Origin: JBBQYA01 sp031412335
Lineage (GTDB): Bacteria; Bacteroidota; Bacteroidia; Sphingobacteriales; Sphingobacteriaceae
Assembly: GCA_031412335.1 (NCBI GenBank)
Contig: JANOCT010000032.1
Coordinates: forward strand, 108,090 to 172,089
Direction of reading: 5' to 3'
DNA length: 64,000 bases
Shown: piece by piece, positions 26,000 through 34,448 of the stretch
Position numbering within the stretch: the first letter of the stretch is position 1
Layout of the letters: each line of letters starts with the position of its first letter
Position numbers and translations under genes: made by a program
Notes under the pieces: model-generated
Told to the model about the DNA's origin: nothing
Database searches by the model: none
The model's input: only the letters and a program-made list of their open reading frames with translations

Positions 26000-26995
26000 A
26001 TGGCATCAATTAAAATTACAAAAGAGACCTATTTAAAATGGTACGAATCTATGCTTCTGATGCGCAAATTTGAAGAGCGCGCAGGGCAATTATATGGTCA
26101 ACAAAAAATTAGAGGCTTTTGCCATTTATATATTGGCCAAGAAGCTGTTGTAGCAGGAGCTATGTCGGTTTTACGTCCCGCAGATGGAATGATAACTGCT
26201 TATCGAGATCATGCACATGCGATCGCTAAAGGTATTTCTTCCAATGCTGTAATGGCTGAATTGTTTGCCAAAGCAACAGGTTGTTCTAAAGGAAAAGGTG
26301 GATCAATGCACATGTTTAGCAAAGAACATAACTTTTATGGTGGCCACGGAATTGTTGGTGGTCAAATACCTTTAGGAGCTGGAATTGCTTTTGCTGAACA
26401 ATATAAAGGAACAGATAATGTATGCGTTTGCTATATGGGCGATGGTGCAGTTAGGCAAGGTTCATTGAATGAAACGTTCAATATGGCAATGCTTTGGAAA
26501 TTGCCAGTGGTTTTTGTTTGTGAAAACAATGGATATGCCATGGGAACATCCGTAGCGAGGACAACCAATGTAAGTGAAATTTACAAATTAGGGTTATCTT
26601 TCGATATGCCATCAGAAGTAGTCGATGGAATGAGTTGCGAGGCTGTTCATAAATCAATGGATACAGCAGTTCAACGAGCACGAAAAGGAGATGGACCTAG
26701 TTTTCTTGAAATAAAAACCTATCGTTTCAAAGGACATTCAATGTCTGATCCGGCAAAATACAGAACTAAGGAAGAGGTAGAGGGTTACAAAGCAAAAGAT
26801 CCGATAGAGCAGGTTTTAAAAACGATAAAGGATAAAAAATATGCCGATGAAAAATGGCTGGATATGATTGCTGCCAAAGTAAAAGATGAAGTAGAAGCTT
26901 CGGTTGTATTTGCTGAGGAATCTCCTTATCCGGATGCTTCTGAATTGTATACTGATGTGTACGTTCAAAAAGATTATCCATATATAATGGACTAA
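26000..26995 (+). CDS. pdhA: Pyruvate dehydrogenase E1 alpha subunit
   Basis: A 331-residue subunit that, with E1 beta, decarboxylates pyruvate using thiamine pyrophosphate and hands the acetyl group to lipoyl-E2. The TPP/Mg motif runs from MGDGAVRQGSLNE (GDG at about 147) to CENNGYAMGT. YRDHAHAIAKG and the phosphorylation-loop-like TYRFKGHSMSDPAKYR are typical of pyruvate-type E1 alpha. The E2 gene follows 81 bases later, but no E1 beta gene is present, so pdhB must be elsewhere. Confidence 0.95.
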   Translation: MASIKITKETYLKWYESMLLMRKFEERAGQLYGQQKIRGFCHLYIGQEAVVAGAMSVLRPADGMITAYRDHAHAIAKGISSNAVMAELFAKATGCSKGKGGSMHMFSKEHNFYGGHGIVGGQIPLGAGIAFAEQYKGTDNVCVCYMGDGAVRQGSLNETFNMAMLWKLPVVFVCENNGYAMGTSVARTTNVSEIYKLGLSFDMPSEVVDGMSCEAVHKSMDTAVQRARKGDGPSFLEIKTYRFKGHSMSDPAKYRTKEEVEGYKAKDPIEQVLKTIKDKKYADEKWLDMIAAKVKDEVEASVVFAEESPYPDASELYTDVYVQKDYPYIMD

Positions 26996-27076
26996 TACAA
27001 AAAATAAGTTTTTGGATCAACGATAAAACCTGAATCCAAATTCATTTAATTATTTATTATAACATAAAAAATAAAA

Positions 27077-28393
27077 ATGGCCGAAGTAGTACGAATGCCG
27101 AAAATGAGCGATACCATGACCGAAGGGGTATTAGCTAAATGGCATAAAAAAGTTGGCGATGAAATAAAAAGTGGTGATCTGGTTGCTGAAATAGAGACAG
27201 ACAAAGCCACTATGGATTTTGAATCTTTTCAGGAAGGTACATTGCTTTATACCGGAATTAAAGAAGGTGAAGCTGTACCTGTTGATACGATAATTGCTAT
27301 TCTTGGAAAAAAGGGAGAAGATTTTCAATCTTTATTAGATGGCGGCAATGCTGCTGAGAAACCTGCTGAAACTAAAGAGACAGAAAAACTAGCGGCTAGT
27401 GAAAAGGTAGAAACAAAAACTGAAAAACCAGTTGAAGCAATTGCCGATAAATCTGGAGAAAAATCCGTTAAAGAAATTGCTAACAGCAAAGAATCTGAAA
27501 ATGACGCGCGGGTAAAAGCTTCGCCTTTAGCTCGTAAAATTGCTAAGGACAAAGGAATTGATATTTCTAGTTTGCATGGAAGTGCCGAGAATGGAAGAAT
27601 TATTAAAAAGGACGTTGAAAATTATAAAGCAGAAACAGTACAAGCTTCGTCAATTCCTTTAAAAACTGAAAAAGTTGCTCCTCAAGTTACTATTCCTCAG
27701 TATGTTGGTGTAGAAAAGTTTACTGAAGTTCCGGTTTCGCAAATGCGCAAAGTAATTGCAAAACGCTTGGCTGAAAGTAAATTTACAGCACCCCATTTTT
27801 ATTTGACCATGTCAATCAACATGGATCAAGCGGTAGAAGCGAGAGCAAAAATGAATGAATATGCTCCGGTTAAGATTTCGTATAACGACTTGGTTCTAAA
27901 AGCAGTTGCGATAGCATTAAAAAAACATCCTAAAGTAAATAGTAGCTGGCTAGGTGATAAAATTCGGTACAATGAGCATGTTCACATTGGTGTTGCGGTT
28001 GCGGTTGAAGATGGTTTATTAGTTCCGGTTATTCGGTTTGCTGATGGAAAATCCTTAAGTCACATTTCTGCTGAGGTAAAAGATTTTGCTCAGAAAGCAA
28101 AAGATAAAAAACTTCAACCTGCAGATTGGGAAGGAAGTACATTTACCATTTCCAACTTAGGTATGTTTGGAATTGATGAATTTACTGCGATTATAAATCC
28201 ACCAGATGCTTGTATTCTGGCAGTTGGAGGGATATCTCAAGTTCCAGTAGTAAAAAATGGAGCCGTAGTGCCAGGCAATATTATGAAACTAACTTTATCT
28301 TGTGACCATCGTGTGGTAGATGGAGCAAGCGGTTCGGAGTTTTTAGTTACACTAAAAAATCTTTTGGAAGAACCGGTTAGGCTTTTAGTTTAA
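27077..28393 (+). CDS. pdhC: Dihydrolipoamide acetyltransferase, E2 of pyruvate dehydrogenase
   Basis: A 438-residue core enzyme that transfers the acetyl group from lipoamide to CoA. One lipoyl domain (about 1-78) has the lipoylated lysine in EIETDKATMDFES. An Ala/Glu/Lys linker leads to an E3/E1-binding domain with ASPLARKIAKDKGI (about 150-185). The catalytic domain (about 210-438) carries HRVVDGASG with the catalytic histidine. The first Met and the motif VRMPKMSDTMTEG define the start. It is cotranscribed with pdhA and ends in a terminator. Confidence 0.95.
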   Translation: MAEVVRMPKMSDTMTEGVLAKWHKKVGDEIKSGDLVAEIETDKATMDFESFQEGTLLYTGIKEGEAVPVDTIIAILGKKGEDFQSLLDGGNAAEKPAETKETEKLAASEKVETKTEKPVEAIADKSGEKSVKEIANSKESENDARVKASPLARKIAKDKGIDISSLHGSAENGRIIKKDVENYKAETVQASSIPLKTEKVAPQVTIPQYVGVEKFTEVPVSQMRKVIAKRLAESKFTAPHFYLTMSINMDQAVEARAKMNEYAPVKISYNDLVLKAVAIALKKHPKVNSSWLGDKIRYNEHVHIGVAVAVEDGLLVPVIRFADGKSLSHISAEVKDFAQKAKDKKLQPADWEGSTFTISNLGMFGIDEFTAIINPPDACILAVGGISQVPVVKNGAVVPGNIMKLTLSCDHRVVDGASGSEFLVTLKNLLEEPVRLLV

Positions 28394-28414
28394 AATTTTT
28401 ATTATTAACAATTT

Positions 28415-28438
28415 AAGGCGGCAAAACCGCCTTTTTTT
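28415..28438 (+). terminator. Terminator after pdhC
   Basis: AAGGCGG pairs with CCGCCTT around CAAAA, followed by a T-run. The next small ORF starts right at its end. Confidence 0.92.
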
Positions 28439-28594
28439 ATGATAAAAAAATCGCTTTCCTTGTTGATTTTTTATGTGTTAATCTTTTCGGGGTTACTTTG
28501 GTTAATAGGTAGAATTCCGATTCCGGGATTGAGAATTATGTTTTTTATTCTTTTATTTTTGGTAGCTCTTGGTATTAAAAATAGTTTTAAATAA
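28439..28594 (+). CDS. Small two-TM hydrophobic protein, unknown
   Basis: A 51-codon reading frame starting MIKKSLSLLIFYVLIF and ending GIKNSFK. It contains two hydrophobic segments (about 5-24 and 33-46) separated by the loop GRIPIPG, with basic residues before the first and after the second, so a hairpin in the inner membrane is plausible. The start codon abuts the pdhC terminator and no promoter is seen, so expression would need read-through or an internal start. No known family recognised. Confidence 0.4.
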   Translation: MIKKSLSLLIFYVLIFSGLLWLIGRIPIPGLRIMFFILLFLVALGIKNSFK

Positions 28595-28695
28595 TTGATG
28601 TGAGTTTTATGGATAAAACTTAATTCAGAGAGAAAAAACTTTTATCAATTAAAAGAAAATCTAACTTTTCAGGGTGAAAAGTTGGTTTAATCAAC

Positions 28696-29115
28696 TTAAT
28701 TATTTTTAGTAATTACGCTAGTTAGTTTAGTAATTAAAACATCTAATGAAGTACCGCTTATTCGTTCATAATTTAATTGAAAGAGCAATATTGCTTTTTG
28801 TACATCTTTCTCTGAATTAATTTTAAATTCCACCCAATTCTCTCCATATTGAAATTTTTTTGCCAGATTATTGCTCAGAAATAACTTTTTCAACTCCTCG
28901 CCTGCAGCCAAATGAACAGAGCCATCTAAATGAATATGCCCTAATTCTTGCTCAGCAACATAAAAATCTGCTCCATCAACTTTAGTATTGTCAGAAAAAT
29001 GCCAGTGTGTTGCGGATATAATATTCTTCCACTGTTGAATTTCGGTGCTTACCATTTGTGGATATTTATCTAAAACAGGCGGCGGTATAATTTTTCCTTT
29101 TTCTTCGAGCTTCAT
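28696..29115 (-). CDS. Luciferase-domain family protein (DUF5519-like)
   Basis: A 139-residue soluble protein. The core ELGHIHLDGSVHL (about 57-69), followed by a Glu/Leu-rich helix and a C-terminal alpha-helical segment, fits the bacterial luciferase-like family (PF17648/DUF5519). The biochemical role of that family is not established, and light production should not be assumed. It lies 89 bases downstream of hutU on the same strand. Nothing in the sequence points to a shared pathway. Confidence 0.7.
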   Translation of the reverse strand: MKLEEKGKIIPPPVLDKYPQMVSTEIQQWKNIISATHWHFSDNTKVDGADFYVAEQELGHIHLDGSVHLAAGEELKKLFLSNNLAKKFQYGENWVEFKINSEKDVQKAILLFQLNYERISGTSLDVLITKLTSVITKNN

Positions 29116-29204
29116 GAGTTTATTAAATTATTTATGGATTCTAAAAGTTGACAAGTCCCCTAAATTTTCTATTTTATTTTAACCTTTATAACTAAATTAA
29201 TTTT

Positions 29205-30887
29205 CTAAATTTTTCCCAACCTCTCCTTCAAATCTAACCTAAACTTTCTGGCTGTATCTTTTGCAATATCATAACCAGCATCTGCATGTCGGATTACTCC
29301 CATTGCCGGATCGTTATGTAAAACTCGTTTAATTCTTCGCTCGGCATCTGCAGTACCATCGGCAACGATAACCATACCCGCATGTATTGAATAACCGATA
29401 CCCACTCCGCCTCCATGATGCAAAGAAACCCAACTTGCGCCTCCAGCAGTATTGATCATAGCATTTAAAACGGGCCAATCTGCAACTGCATCCGAGCCAT
29501 CCAACATGGCTTCCGTTTCACGATTTGGCGATGCAACTGAACCAGTATCCAAATGATCGCGACCTATAACAATAGGTGCTTTTACTTTTCCATCCGCTAC
29601 TAATTTGTTGAAAGCTAAACCTGCTTTTTCTCGTTCACCTTGCCCAAGCCAACAAATACGAGCTGGCAAACCCTGAAATGCAATTCGCTCTTGAGCCATT
29701 TTTATCCATCTGGCCAAACCTTCGTTTTCCGGAAAAAGTTCAAGAATTAATTTATCGGTTTCATAAATATCTTGTGGATCGCCAGATAAAGCTGCCCAGC
29801 GAAAAGGACCTTTACCTTCGCAAAATAAAGGACGAATGTAAGCGGGTACAAAGCCTGGAAAATCAAAAGCGTTTTTAACGCCATATTCCAAAGCTCTGCC
29901 TCGCAAATTGTTTCCATAATCAAAAGTAATAGCACCCAATTTCTGAAGTTTCAACATCAGATTCACATGCAATGCCATCGTTTCATACGATCTTTTTAGA
30001 TATTCTTCTGGATTTTCTTCTCTCAAAACATTGGCTTCTTCATTACTCATGTCTTTGGGTACATATCCAACTAAGGCATCATGTGCAGAAGTTTGATCCG
30101 TCAATACATCTGGAATAATATTTCGTTCAATTAATCGCCCTAATAAATCTACCGCATTGCAAACAATCCCTATTGAAAGCCTCTCACCTTTATTTTTTGC
30201 TTCCATAGCACGGTCAATTCCCTCGTCAATATCATTCACCATCAAATCTATATACCTGGTTTCTATTCGCTTTTCAATTCTCCATTGCTCCACTTCTGCT
30301 GCCAGACAAACGCCGTCATTCATGGTTATTGCCAAAGGTTGAGCACCTCCCATTCCTCCTAAACCGCTCGTAACAGACAGAGTACCTTTTAAACTTCCGC
30401 CAAAATGTTGTCGTGCAACTTCGGCAAATGTTTCATAAGTTCCTTGAACGATACCTTGCGAACCAATATAAATCCATGATCCGGCAGTCATTTGTCCGTA
30501 CATCATTAATCCTTTGTCTTCTAAATCTCTGAAATGCTCCCAAGTTGCCCATTTTGGCACTAACTGAGAATTTGAAATCAATACTCGTGGAGCATCTTTA
30601 TGTGTTGGCAAAATCCCAACTGGCTTTCCAGATTGAATTAATAAGGTCTCATCTTCTTCCAAATCTTTTAACGCCTGAATAATCAATGCTAATGATTCAT
30701 GGTTTCTGGCTGCTTTTCCGGTTCCGCCATATACGATCAAATCTTCGGGGCGCTCTGCAACTTCTGAATCTAGGTTATTCAGCAGCATTCGCAAAGCAGC
30801 TTCTTGAACCCATCCTTTACAGGTCAATGTAGTTCCTGTTGGTGTTTTTGGAATAATTGATTTTTTGTCGGTTAATGTTGAAGCCAT
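29205..30887 (-). CDS. hutU: Urocanate hydratase
   Basis: A 560-residue NAD-dependent enzyme, the second step of histidine degradation, hydrating urocanate to imidazolone propionate. YGGTGKAARNHES near residue 53, the NAD-binding GLGGMGGAQPLAI, the active-site ICWLGQGEREKAG and the LHHGGGVGIGYSIHAG region are all canonical. The length matches the family. HutH is 12 kb away on the other strand, and hutI and hutG are not in the window, so the pathway is scattered. A TATTTTTG box on the minus strand (30928-30921) may be its -7 element. Confidence 0.97.
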   Translation of the reverse strand: MASTLTDKKSIIPKTPTGTTLTCKGWVQEAALRMLLNNLDSEVAERPEDLIVYGGTGKAARNHESLALIIQALKDLEEDETLLIQSGKPVGILPTHKDAPRVLISNSQLVPKWATWEHFRDLEDKGLMMYGQMTAGSWIYIGSQGIVQGTYETFAEVARQHFGGSLKGTLSVTSGLGGMGGAQPLAITMNDGVCLAAEVEQWRIEKRIETRYIDLMVNDIDEGIDRAMEAKNKGERLSIGIVCNAVDLLGRLIERNIIPDVLTDQTSAHDALVGYVPKDMSNEEANVLREENPEEYLKRSYETMALHVNLMLKLQKLGAITFDYGNNLRGRALEYGVKNAFDFPGFVPAYIRPLFCEGKGPFRWAALSGDPQDIYETDKLILELFPENEGLARWIKMAQERIAFQGLPARICWLGQGEREKAGLAFNKLVADGKVKAPIVIGRDHLDTGSVASPNRETEAMLDGSDAVADWPVLNAMINTAGGASWVSLHHGGGVGIGYSIHAGMVIVADGTADAERRIKRVLHNDPAMGVIRHADAGYDIAKDTARKFRLDLKERLGKI

Positions 30888-30962
30888 AAGTATGATTAGG
30901 TAATATTTTAATTAGAAACCCAAAAATAAGATTTAGGTTCTGTGATTACTAAATGATTGCTC

Positions 30963-30970
30963 TATATTTG
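30963..30970 (+). promoter_or_regulatory. Possible -7 element of the metal-uptake locus
   Basis: TATATTTG at 30963-30970 matches TAnnTTTG. It argues for translation from the downstream GTG at 30986 rather than the upstream ATG at 30953. The -33 region is poor. Confidence 0.4.
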
Positions 30971-30985
30971 TATATAAATATTGTT

Positions 30986-31294
30986 GTGGTAAAAAAGATT
31001 ATTTCATTTTTTCTTTTATTGATTTTCGCTTTTGCGATTACTCCTGCCTCTTATATACACCATCACAGTTCCGAAAAAGTTGTTAAAAACACTGGTTCTG
31101 GTGATCAAAGCATAGATCATGCGAATGAAGTTTGTAAAATTTGCAAAGCATTTTGTGCTAAAGTTTTCACCAATCCCGCTAATCATTTAGCTATAAGGAT
31201 ATCTTTTGTTTATCGGTCATTCGATAGTCAAAAAATAGTTTTTCAGAAAATCCCCAGTAATTCATTTCGAAATAAGGCACCTCCATTAGGATAA
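30986..31294 (+). CDS. Small secreted His/Cys-rich protein before a TonB receptor
   Basis: About 102 residues from a GTG start, giving VKKIISFFLLLIFAFAITPA as a signal peptide. The alternative start ATG at 30953 adds eleven residues that would put hydrophobic sequence before the signal. The mature part has SYIHHH and the cysteine cluster VCKICKAFCAKV, suggesting metal or redox binding. A TonB receptor gene follows 45 bases later, forming a metal-uptake-like locus. Which metal is unknown, and no family name is claimed. Confidence 0.6.
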   Translation: MVKKIISFFLLLIFAFAITPASYIHHHSSEKVVKNTGSGDQSIDHANEVCKICKAFCAKVFTNPANHLAIRISFVYRSFDSQKIVFQKIPSNSFRNKAPPLG

Positions 31295-31339
31295 AATTCT
31301 ATTTGCCTTCTCATTTTCGTTTCATGAAATTTTTCCAAT

Positions 31340-33682
31340 ATGCAATTTCGCGTTGCTATAATTTACTTTTTACTCATTTTTTCCAGTATTCCATTAATTG
31401 CTAAGACCGATTCATGCTCTTTTGAATTCAAAGGTTTGGTGGTTGATGATGAACATTTAATTGGTTTGCCTGGAGCATCGGTTTTTATCAAAGAACTCAA
31501 CCGAGGCATGGCTACAGATATAAGTGGTAAGTTTATTTTTAAAAATATCTGTTCGGGAAATTACACCATTATTTGTCGATACCTAGGCTATACGATTTCT
31601 GAAATTAATTTACACATTGAACAAAATTTAGACAAACGATTTGTGCTAGTTCACTTATCGAACACATTAAACAAAGTAGAAATAAGTGCGGAACGTGCAG
31701 AAAAAATTCAAACAGAAACCGTTAGCAAATTAAATGATCGACAAAAAGAGCAGAATATAGGCTTAAGTTTAGGTGAAGGGTTAAGCAAAATTGCCGGCGT
31801 AAATTCGATAAAAAATGGACCTGGGATTTTTAAACCCATCATAAATGGATTGCACAGCAACCGAATTTTAATACAAAATAATGAAGTAAGACAAGAAGGA
31901 CAGCAATGGGGTTCGGAGCATGGACCAGAAATAGATCCTTTTGTAGTGGACGAGTTTTTAGTAGTAAAAGGAGCAAATTCAGTTCGCTATGGATCTGATG
32001 CTATGGGCGGGGTTATTATTTTAAATCCAAAAAAACTACCAGATACCATTGGAATTAATGCTCAATTAAACACTGCTGCATTTACCAATGGAAGAATGGG
32101 TGTACTTTCTGGTTTAGTGGAAGGGCAATTTAAAAAAGCCGAATCATTATCTTTCAGAGTTCAAGGAACATTGAAACGCGCAGGTAATTTCAAAACGCCA
32201 GATTACTTTTTAAAAAATTCAGGTTTTGCAGAAAAAAATTATTCGGCTACTGTTCAATATCAAAAAAATCAATTAAAAGCTGAAATATTCTACAGCCGCT
32301 TTAATTCAAAAATTGGAATTTTCTCAGGTTCTCATATTGGTAATACTACCGACTTATTGGCTGCAATTGCTGCAGATAAACCAAAACCAGAGTTTCAAAC
32401 CGGATTTAGTTATCGAATTGATCGGCCTTATCAAACCATCGTTCATGATTTAGCAAAAGTTTCCATTGCTAAAAGCGACGGCAAACGAGGTTTATTTAAA
32501 GCCGTGTATGGTTTGCAAAATGATTTGCGGAAAGAATTCGACAAAGACAAACCCTTAAATGATTCGTTGGCGGCATTAAATAATCCAGATTTATTATTCA
32601 AAATAATTACTCATTCTATTGATTTAATCTGGGAACAAACGAATTCATTAAAATGGAAAAACAGTTTCGGTTTAAGTGGAATGACTCAGAAAAATGTCTG
32701 GAATGGACGGTTTTTTATTCCAAACTTCCGTAATTATTCAGGAGGAGTTTTTGCCATTTCACAAAGAAATATGGAAAAAGTTGTTCTGGAAGCTGGTTTA
32801 CGATACGATTACAAATGGCTGATTGCTTACAGAAGATTAAAAACAGGCGGAAATGTAATTTCTACAATTACTCAATACGATTCATTTTCTGGTTCCATTG
32901 GAGCAAATTACAAACCTGTAGAGAAATTAACATTGAAACTAAACGTTGCAACTGCATGGAAAGCACCAACCGCCAATGAATTATATAGCAATGGTTTACA
33001 TCATGGATCTGCTACTGTTGAAATTGGTGATGAAACATTAACCAAAGAAAATTCTATTTCTGCATTTTTTACCACCGAATATGTTAGTAACGAATTGAGT
33101 TTTTCAGTTTCTGCTTACCGCAATCAAATACAGAATTTTATTTATCTGGCTCCAAAAGTACCAGCAACATTAACTATTAAAGGTGCATTTCCAACATATT
33201 TGTATAAGCAAGCAAATGTGGTTTTAAATGGAATTGATTTTAGCGGAAAGATTACAATAAGCCCAGCTGTAAGTTTTAGAAATAGTACTTCCTTAATATG
33301 GGCTTATAACAAAACCATTGATGATTACCTAACACAGATTGCGCCAAGCAGAACAGAAAATGGATTTGATTATGCATTTGAGACCCGAAAACTACAAAAA
33401 GCTTATTTAGGATTTTCTGTTAATACCGTTTTCGAACAAAAAAGATTTCCAACTGATGCTTCCGAACAGGATTATTTAAATCCACCAAAAGGCTATTCAT
33501 TATTAAATTTTAATGCAGGCTCAAGCATTAATTTTCGTAAACAAATAATACGTGTAGGCATAAGTGCCGAAAATATATTGAACACCAAGTATCGTGATTA
33601 TTTAAACCGCTTCAGATATTTTGCTGATGAAACCGGACGATCATTTTCAATTAAATTAACAATACCCTTAAGCATTAAATAA
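31340..33682 (+). CDS. TonB-dependent outer-membrane receptor
   Basis: A 780-residue receptor with a signal peptide (about 1-21) and a CarboxypepD_reg-like beta domain (about 27-115, GLVVDDEHLIGLPGASVFIK). The plug domain (about 120-235) has GPGIFKPIINGLHSNRILI and AMGGVIILNP. The remaining 540 residues form the 22-strand barrel ending in a beta signal near FSIKLTIPLSIK. No TonB box is identifiable. Plug residues QQWGSEHGPEID resemble metal/metallophore receptors, and the neighbouring His-rich proteins support a metal substrate. It is cotranscribed with the small upstream gene and the downstream lipoprotein. Confidence 0.9.
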   Translation: MQFRVAIIYFLLIFSSIPLIAKTDSCSFEFKGLVVDDEHLIGLPGASVFIKELNRGMATDISGKFIFKNICSGNYTIICRYLGYTISEINLHIEQNLDKRFVLVHLSNTLNKVEISAERAEKIQTETVSKLNDRQKEQNIGLSLGEGLSKIAGVNSIKNGPGIFKPIINGLHSNRILIQNNEVRQEGQQWGSEHGPEIDPFVVDEFLVVKGANSVRYGSDAMGGVIILNPKKLPDTIGINAQLNTAAFTNGRMGVLSGLVEGQFKKAESLSFRVQGTLKRAGNFKTPDYFLKNSGFAEKNYSATVQYQKNQLKAEIFYSRFNSKIGIFSGSHIGNTTDLLAAIAADKPKPEFQTGFSYRIDRPYQTIVHDLAKVSIAKSDGKRGLFKAVYGLQNDLRKEFDKDKPLNDSLAALNNPDLLFKIITHSIDLIWEQTNSLKWKNSFGLSGMTQKNVWNGRFFIPNFRNYSGGVFAISQRNMEKVVLEAGLRYDYKWLIAYRRLKTGGNVISTITQYDSFSGSIGANYKPVEKLTLKLNVATAWKAPTANELYSNGLHHGSATVEIGDETLTKENSISAFFTTEYVSNELSFSVSAYRNQIQNFIYLAPKVPATLTIKGAFPTYLYKQANVVLNGIDFSGKITISPAVSFRNSTSLIWAYNKTIDDYLTQIAPSRTENGFDYAFETRKLQKAYLGFSVNTVFEQKRFPTDASEQDYLNPPKGYSLLNFNAGSSINFRKQIIRVGISAENILNTKYRDYLNRFRYFADETGRSFSIKLTIPLSIK

Positions 33683-33711
33683 AATTAGAAATCATTTAAA
33701 AACAAACTAAT

Positions 33712-34278
33712 ATGAGTTATTTAAAAAAATCCATTTTTGCCATTACTGCAATTTCAATTTTTGCCTCGTCATGTGATGACGATGTAACAAAACCTAATGA
33801 TCCAAACCCGGAAGAAGTAATCACAACGATGAAACTACAGTTTACCGAAGAAGGAACCAGCAATACATTTGAAGCCATATTTCGTGATCCTGACGGTGAT
33901 GGAGGAGGTTTACCAACTCGCTTTGACAGTATTAGTCTAAAAGCAGGGAAATCTTATTTAGTCAACATCTTATTATTAAATGAATCCAATCCATTAGCCG
34001 TCGATACGATTTCAAATGAGGTAAAAGAAGAAGCCAACGATCATATATTTTTTATTGAAGCAGACGGAGTGGATGTTGCTATTTCAATTTTAGATAAAGA
34101 TACCAATGTGCCAGCATTACCTCTAGGTTTAGAAAGCCGATGGGTTGCAGGTGCTGTAAGTGGAACTGCAACAAGCCATGTGCATGTTACTTTGAAACAT
34201 CAGCCAGGTGAAAAAAATGGAATAGAAGCGCCAGGAGATACTGATATTGATTTGGAGTTTTTAACGAAAGTGAAATAG
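33712..34278 (+). CDS. Lipoprotein partner of the TonB receptor
   Basis: A 188-residue lipoprotein with lipobox ASSC (Cys about 21) followed by an acidic DDDVTKPNDPNPEE tether. The body has alternating beta strands and contains SHVHVTLKHQPGEKNG near the end, with three histidines, and the acidic GDTDIDLEF finish. It resembles the surface lipoproteins that often accompany receptors for metal or heme in Bacteroidota, but no named family is certain. It lies 29 bases after the receptor gene. Confidence 0.65.
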   Translation: MSYLKKSIFAITAISIFASSCDDDVTKPNDPNPEEVITTMKLQFTEEGTSNTFEAIFRDPDGDGGGLPTRFDSISLKAGKSYLVNILLLNESNPLAVDTISNEVKEEANDHIFFIEADGVDVAISILDKDTNVPALPLGLESRWVAGAVSGTATSHVHVTLKHQPGEKNGIEAPGDTDIDLEFLTKVK

Positions 34279-34302
34279 GAGTTTATATTATTTTAATCCA
34301 AC

Positions 34303-34337
34303 AAAAGCCTATTCGATAAATTGAAAAGGCTTTTTTT
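34303..34337 (+). terminator. Terminator after the TonB/lipoprotein locus
   Basis: AAAAGCCT pairs with AGGCTTTT, with internal complementarity (TTC/GAA) around GATAAATT, and ends in a T-run. Confidence 0.85.
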
Positions 34338-34403
34338 GGAATTTATTCTAACAGTTTTATGATTTAATTCTTTTAATAACTTCTAAAAATTCATTTAATA
34401 AAA

Positions 34404-34433
34404 AAGGGAGAACCAATTTGTTGGCTCTCCCTT
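34404..34433 (-). terminator. Terminator of the metalloprotease gene (minus strand)
   Basis: AAGGGAGAaCCAA pairs with TTGGcTCTCCCTT around TTTG. On the minus strand it is followed by TTTTTATTAAA, just after the stop codon of the sorting-domain fragment. Confidence 0.85.
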
Positions 34434-34448
34434 ATTTTGAGTTTGTTC

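Noticed and set aside
26000..28393. Broken pyruvate dehydrogenase operon because pdhB is absent
   Set aside because: Bacteroidota often keep pdhB apart from pdhA and pdhC, and both genes here are intact with all motifs.
28696..29115. Light-producing luciferase
   Set aside because: Only a small luciferase-family domain of unproven function is visible; no lux-type genes are present.
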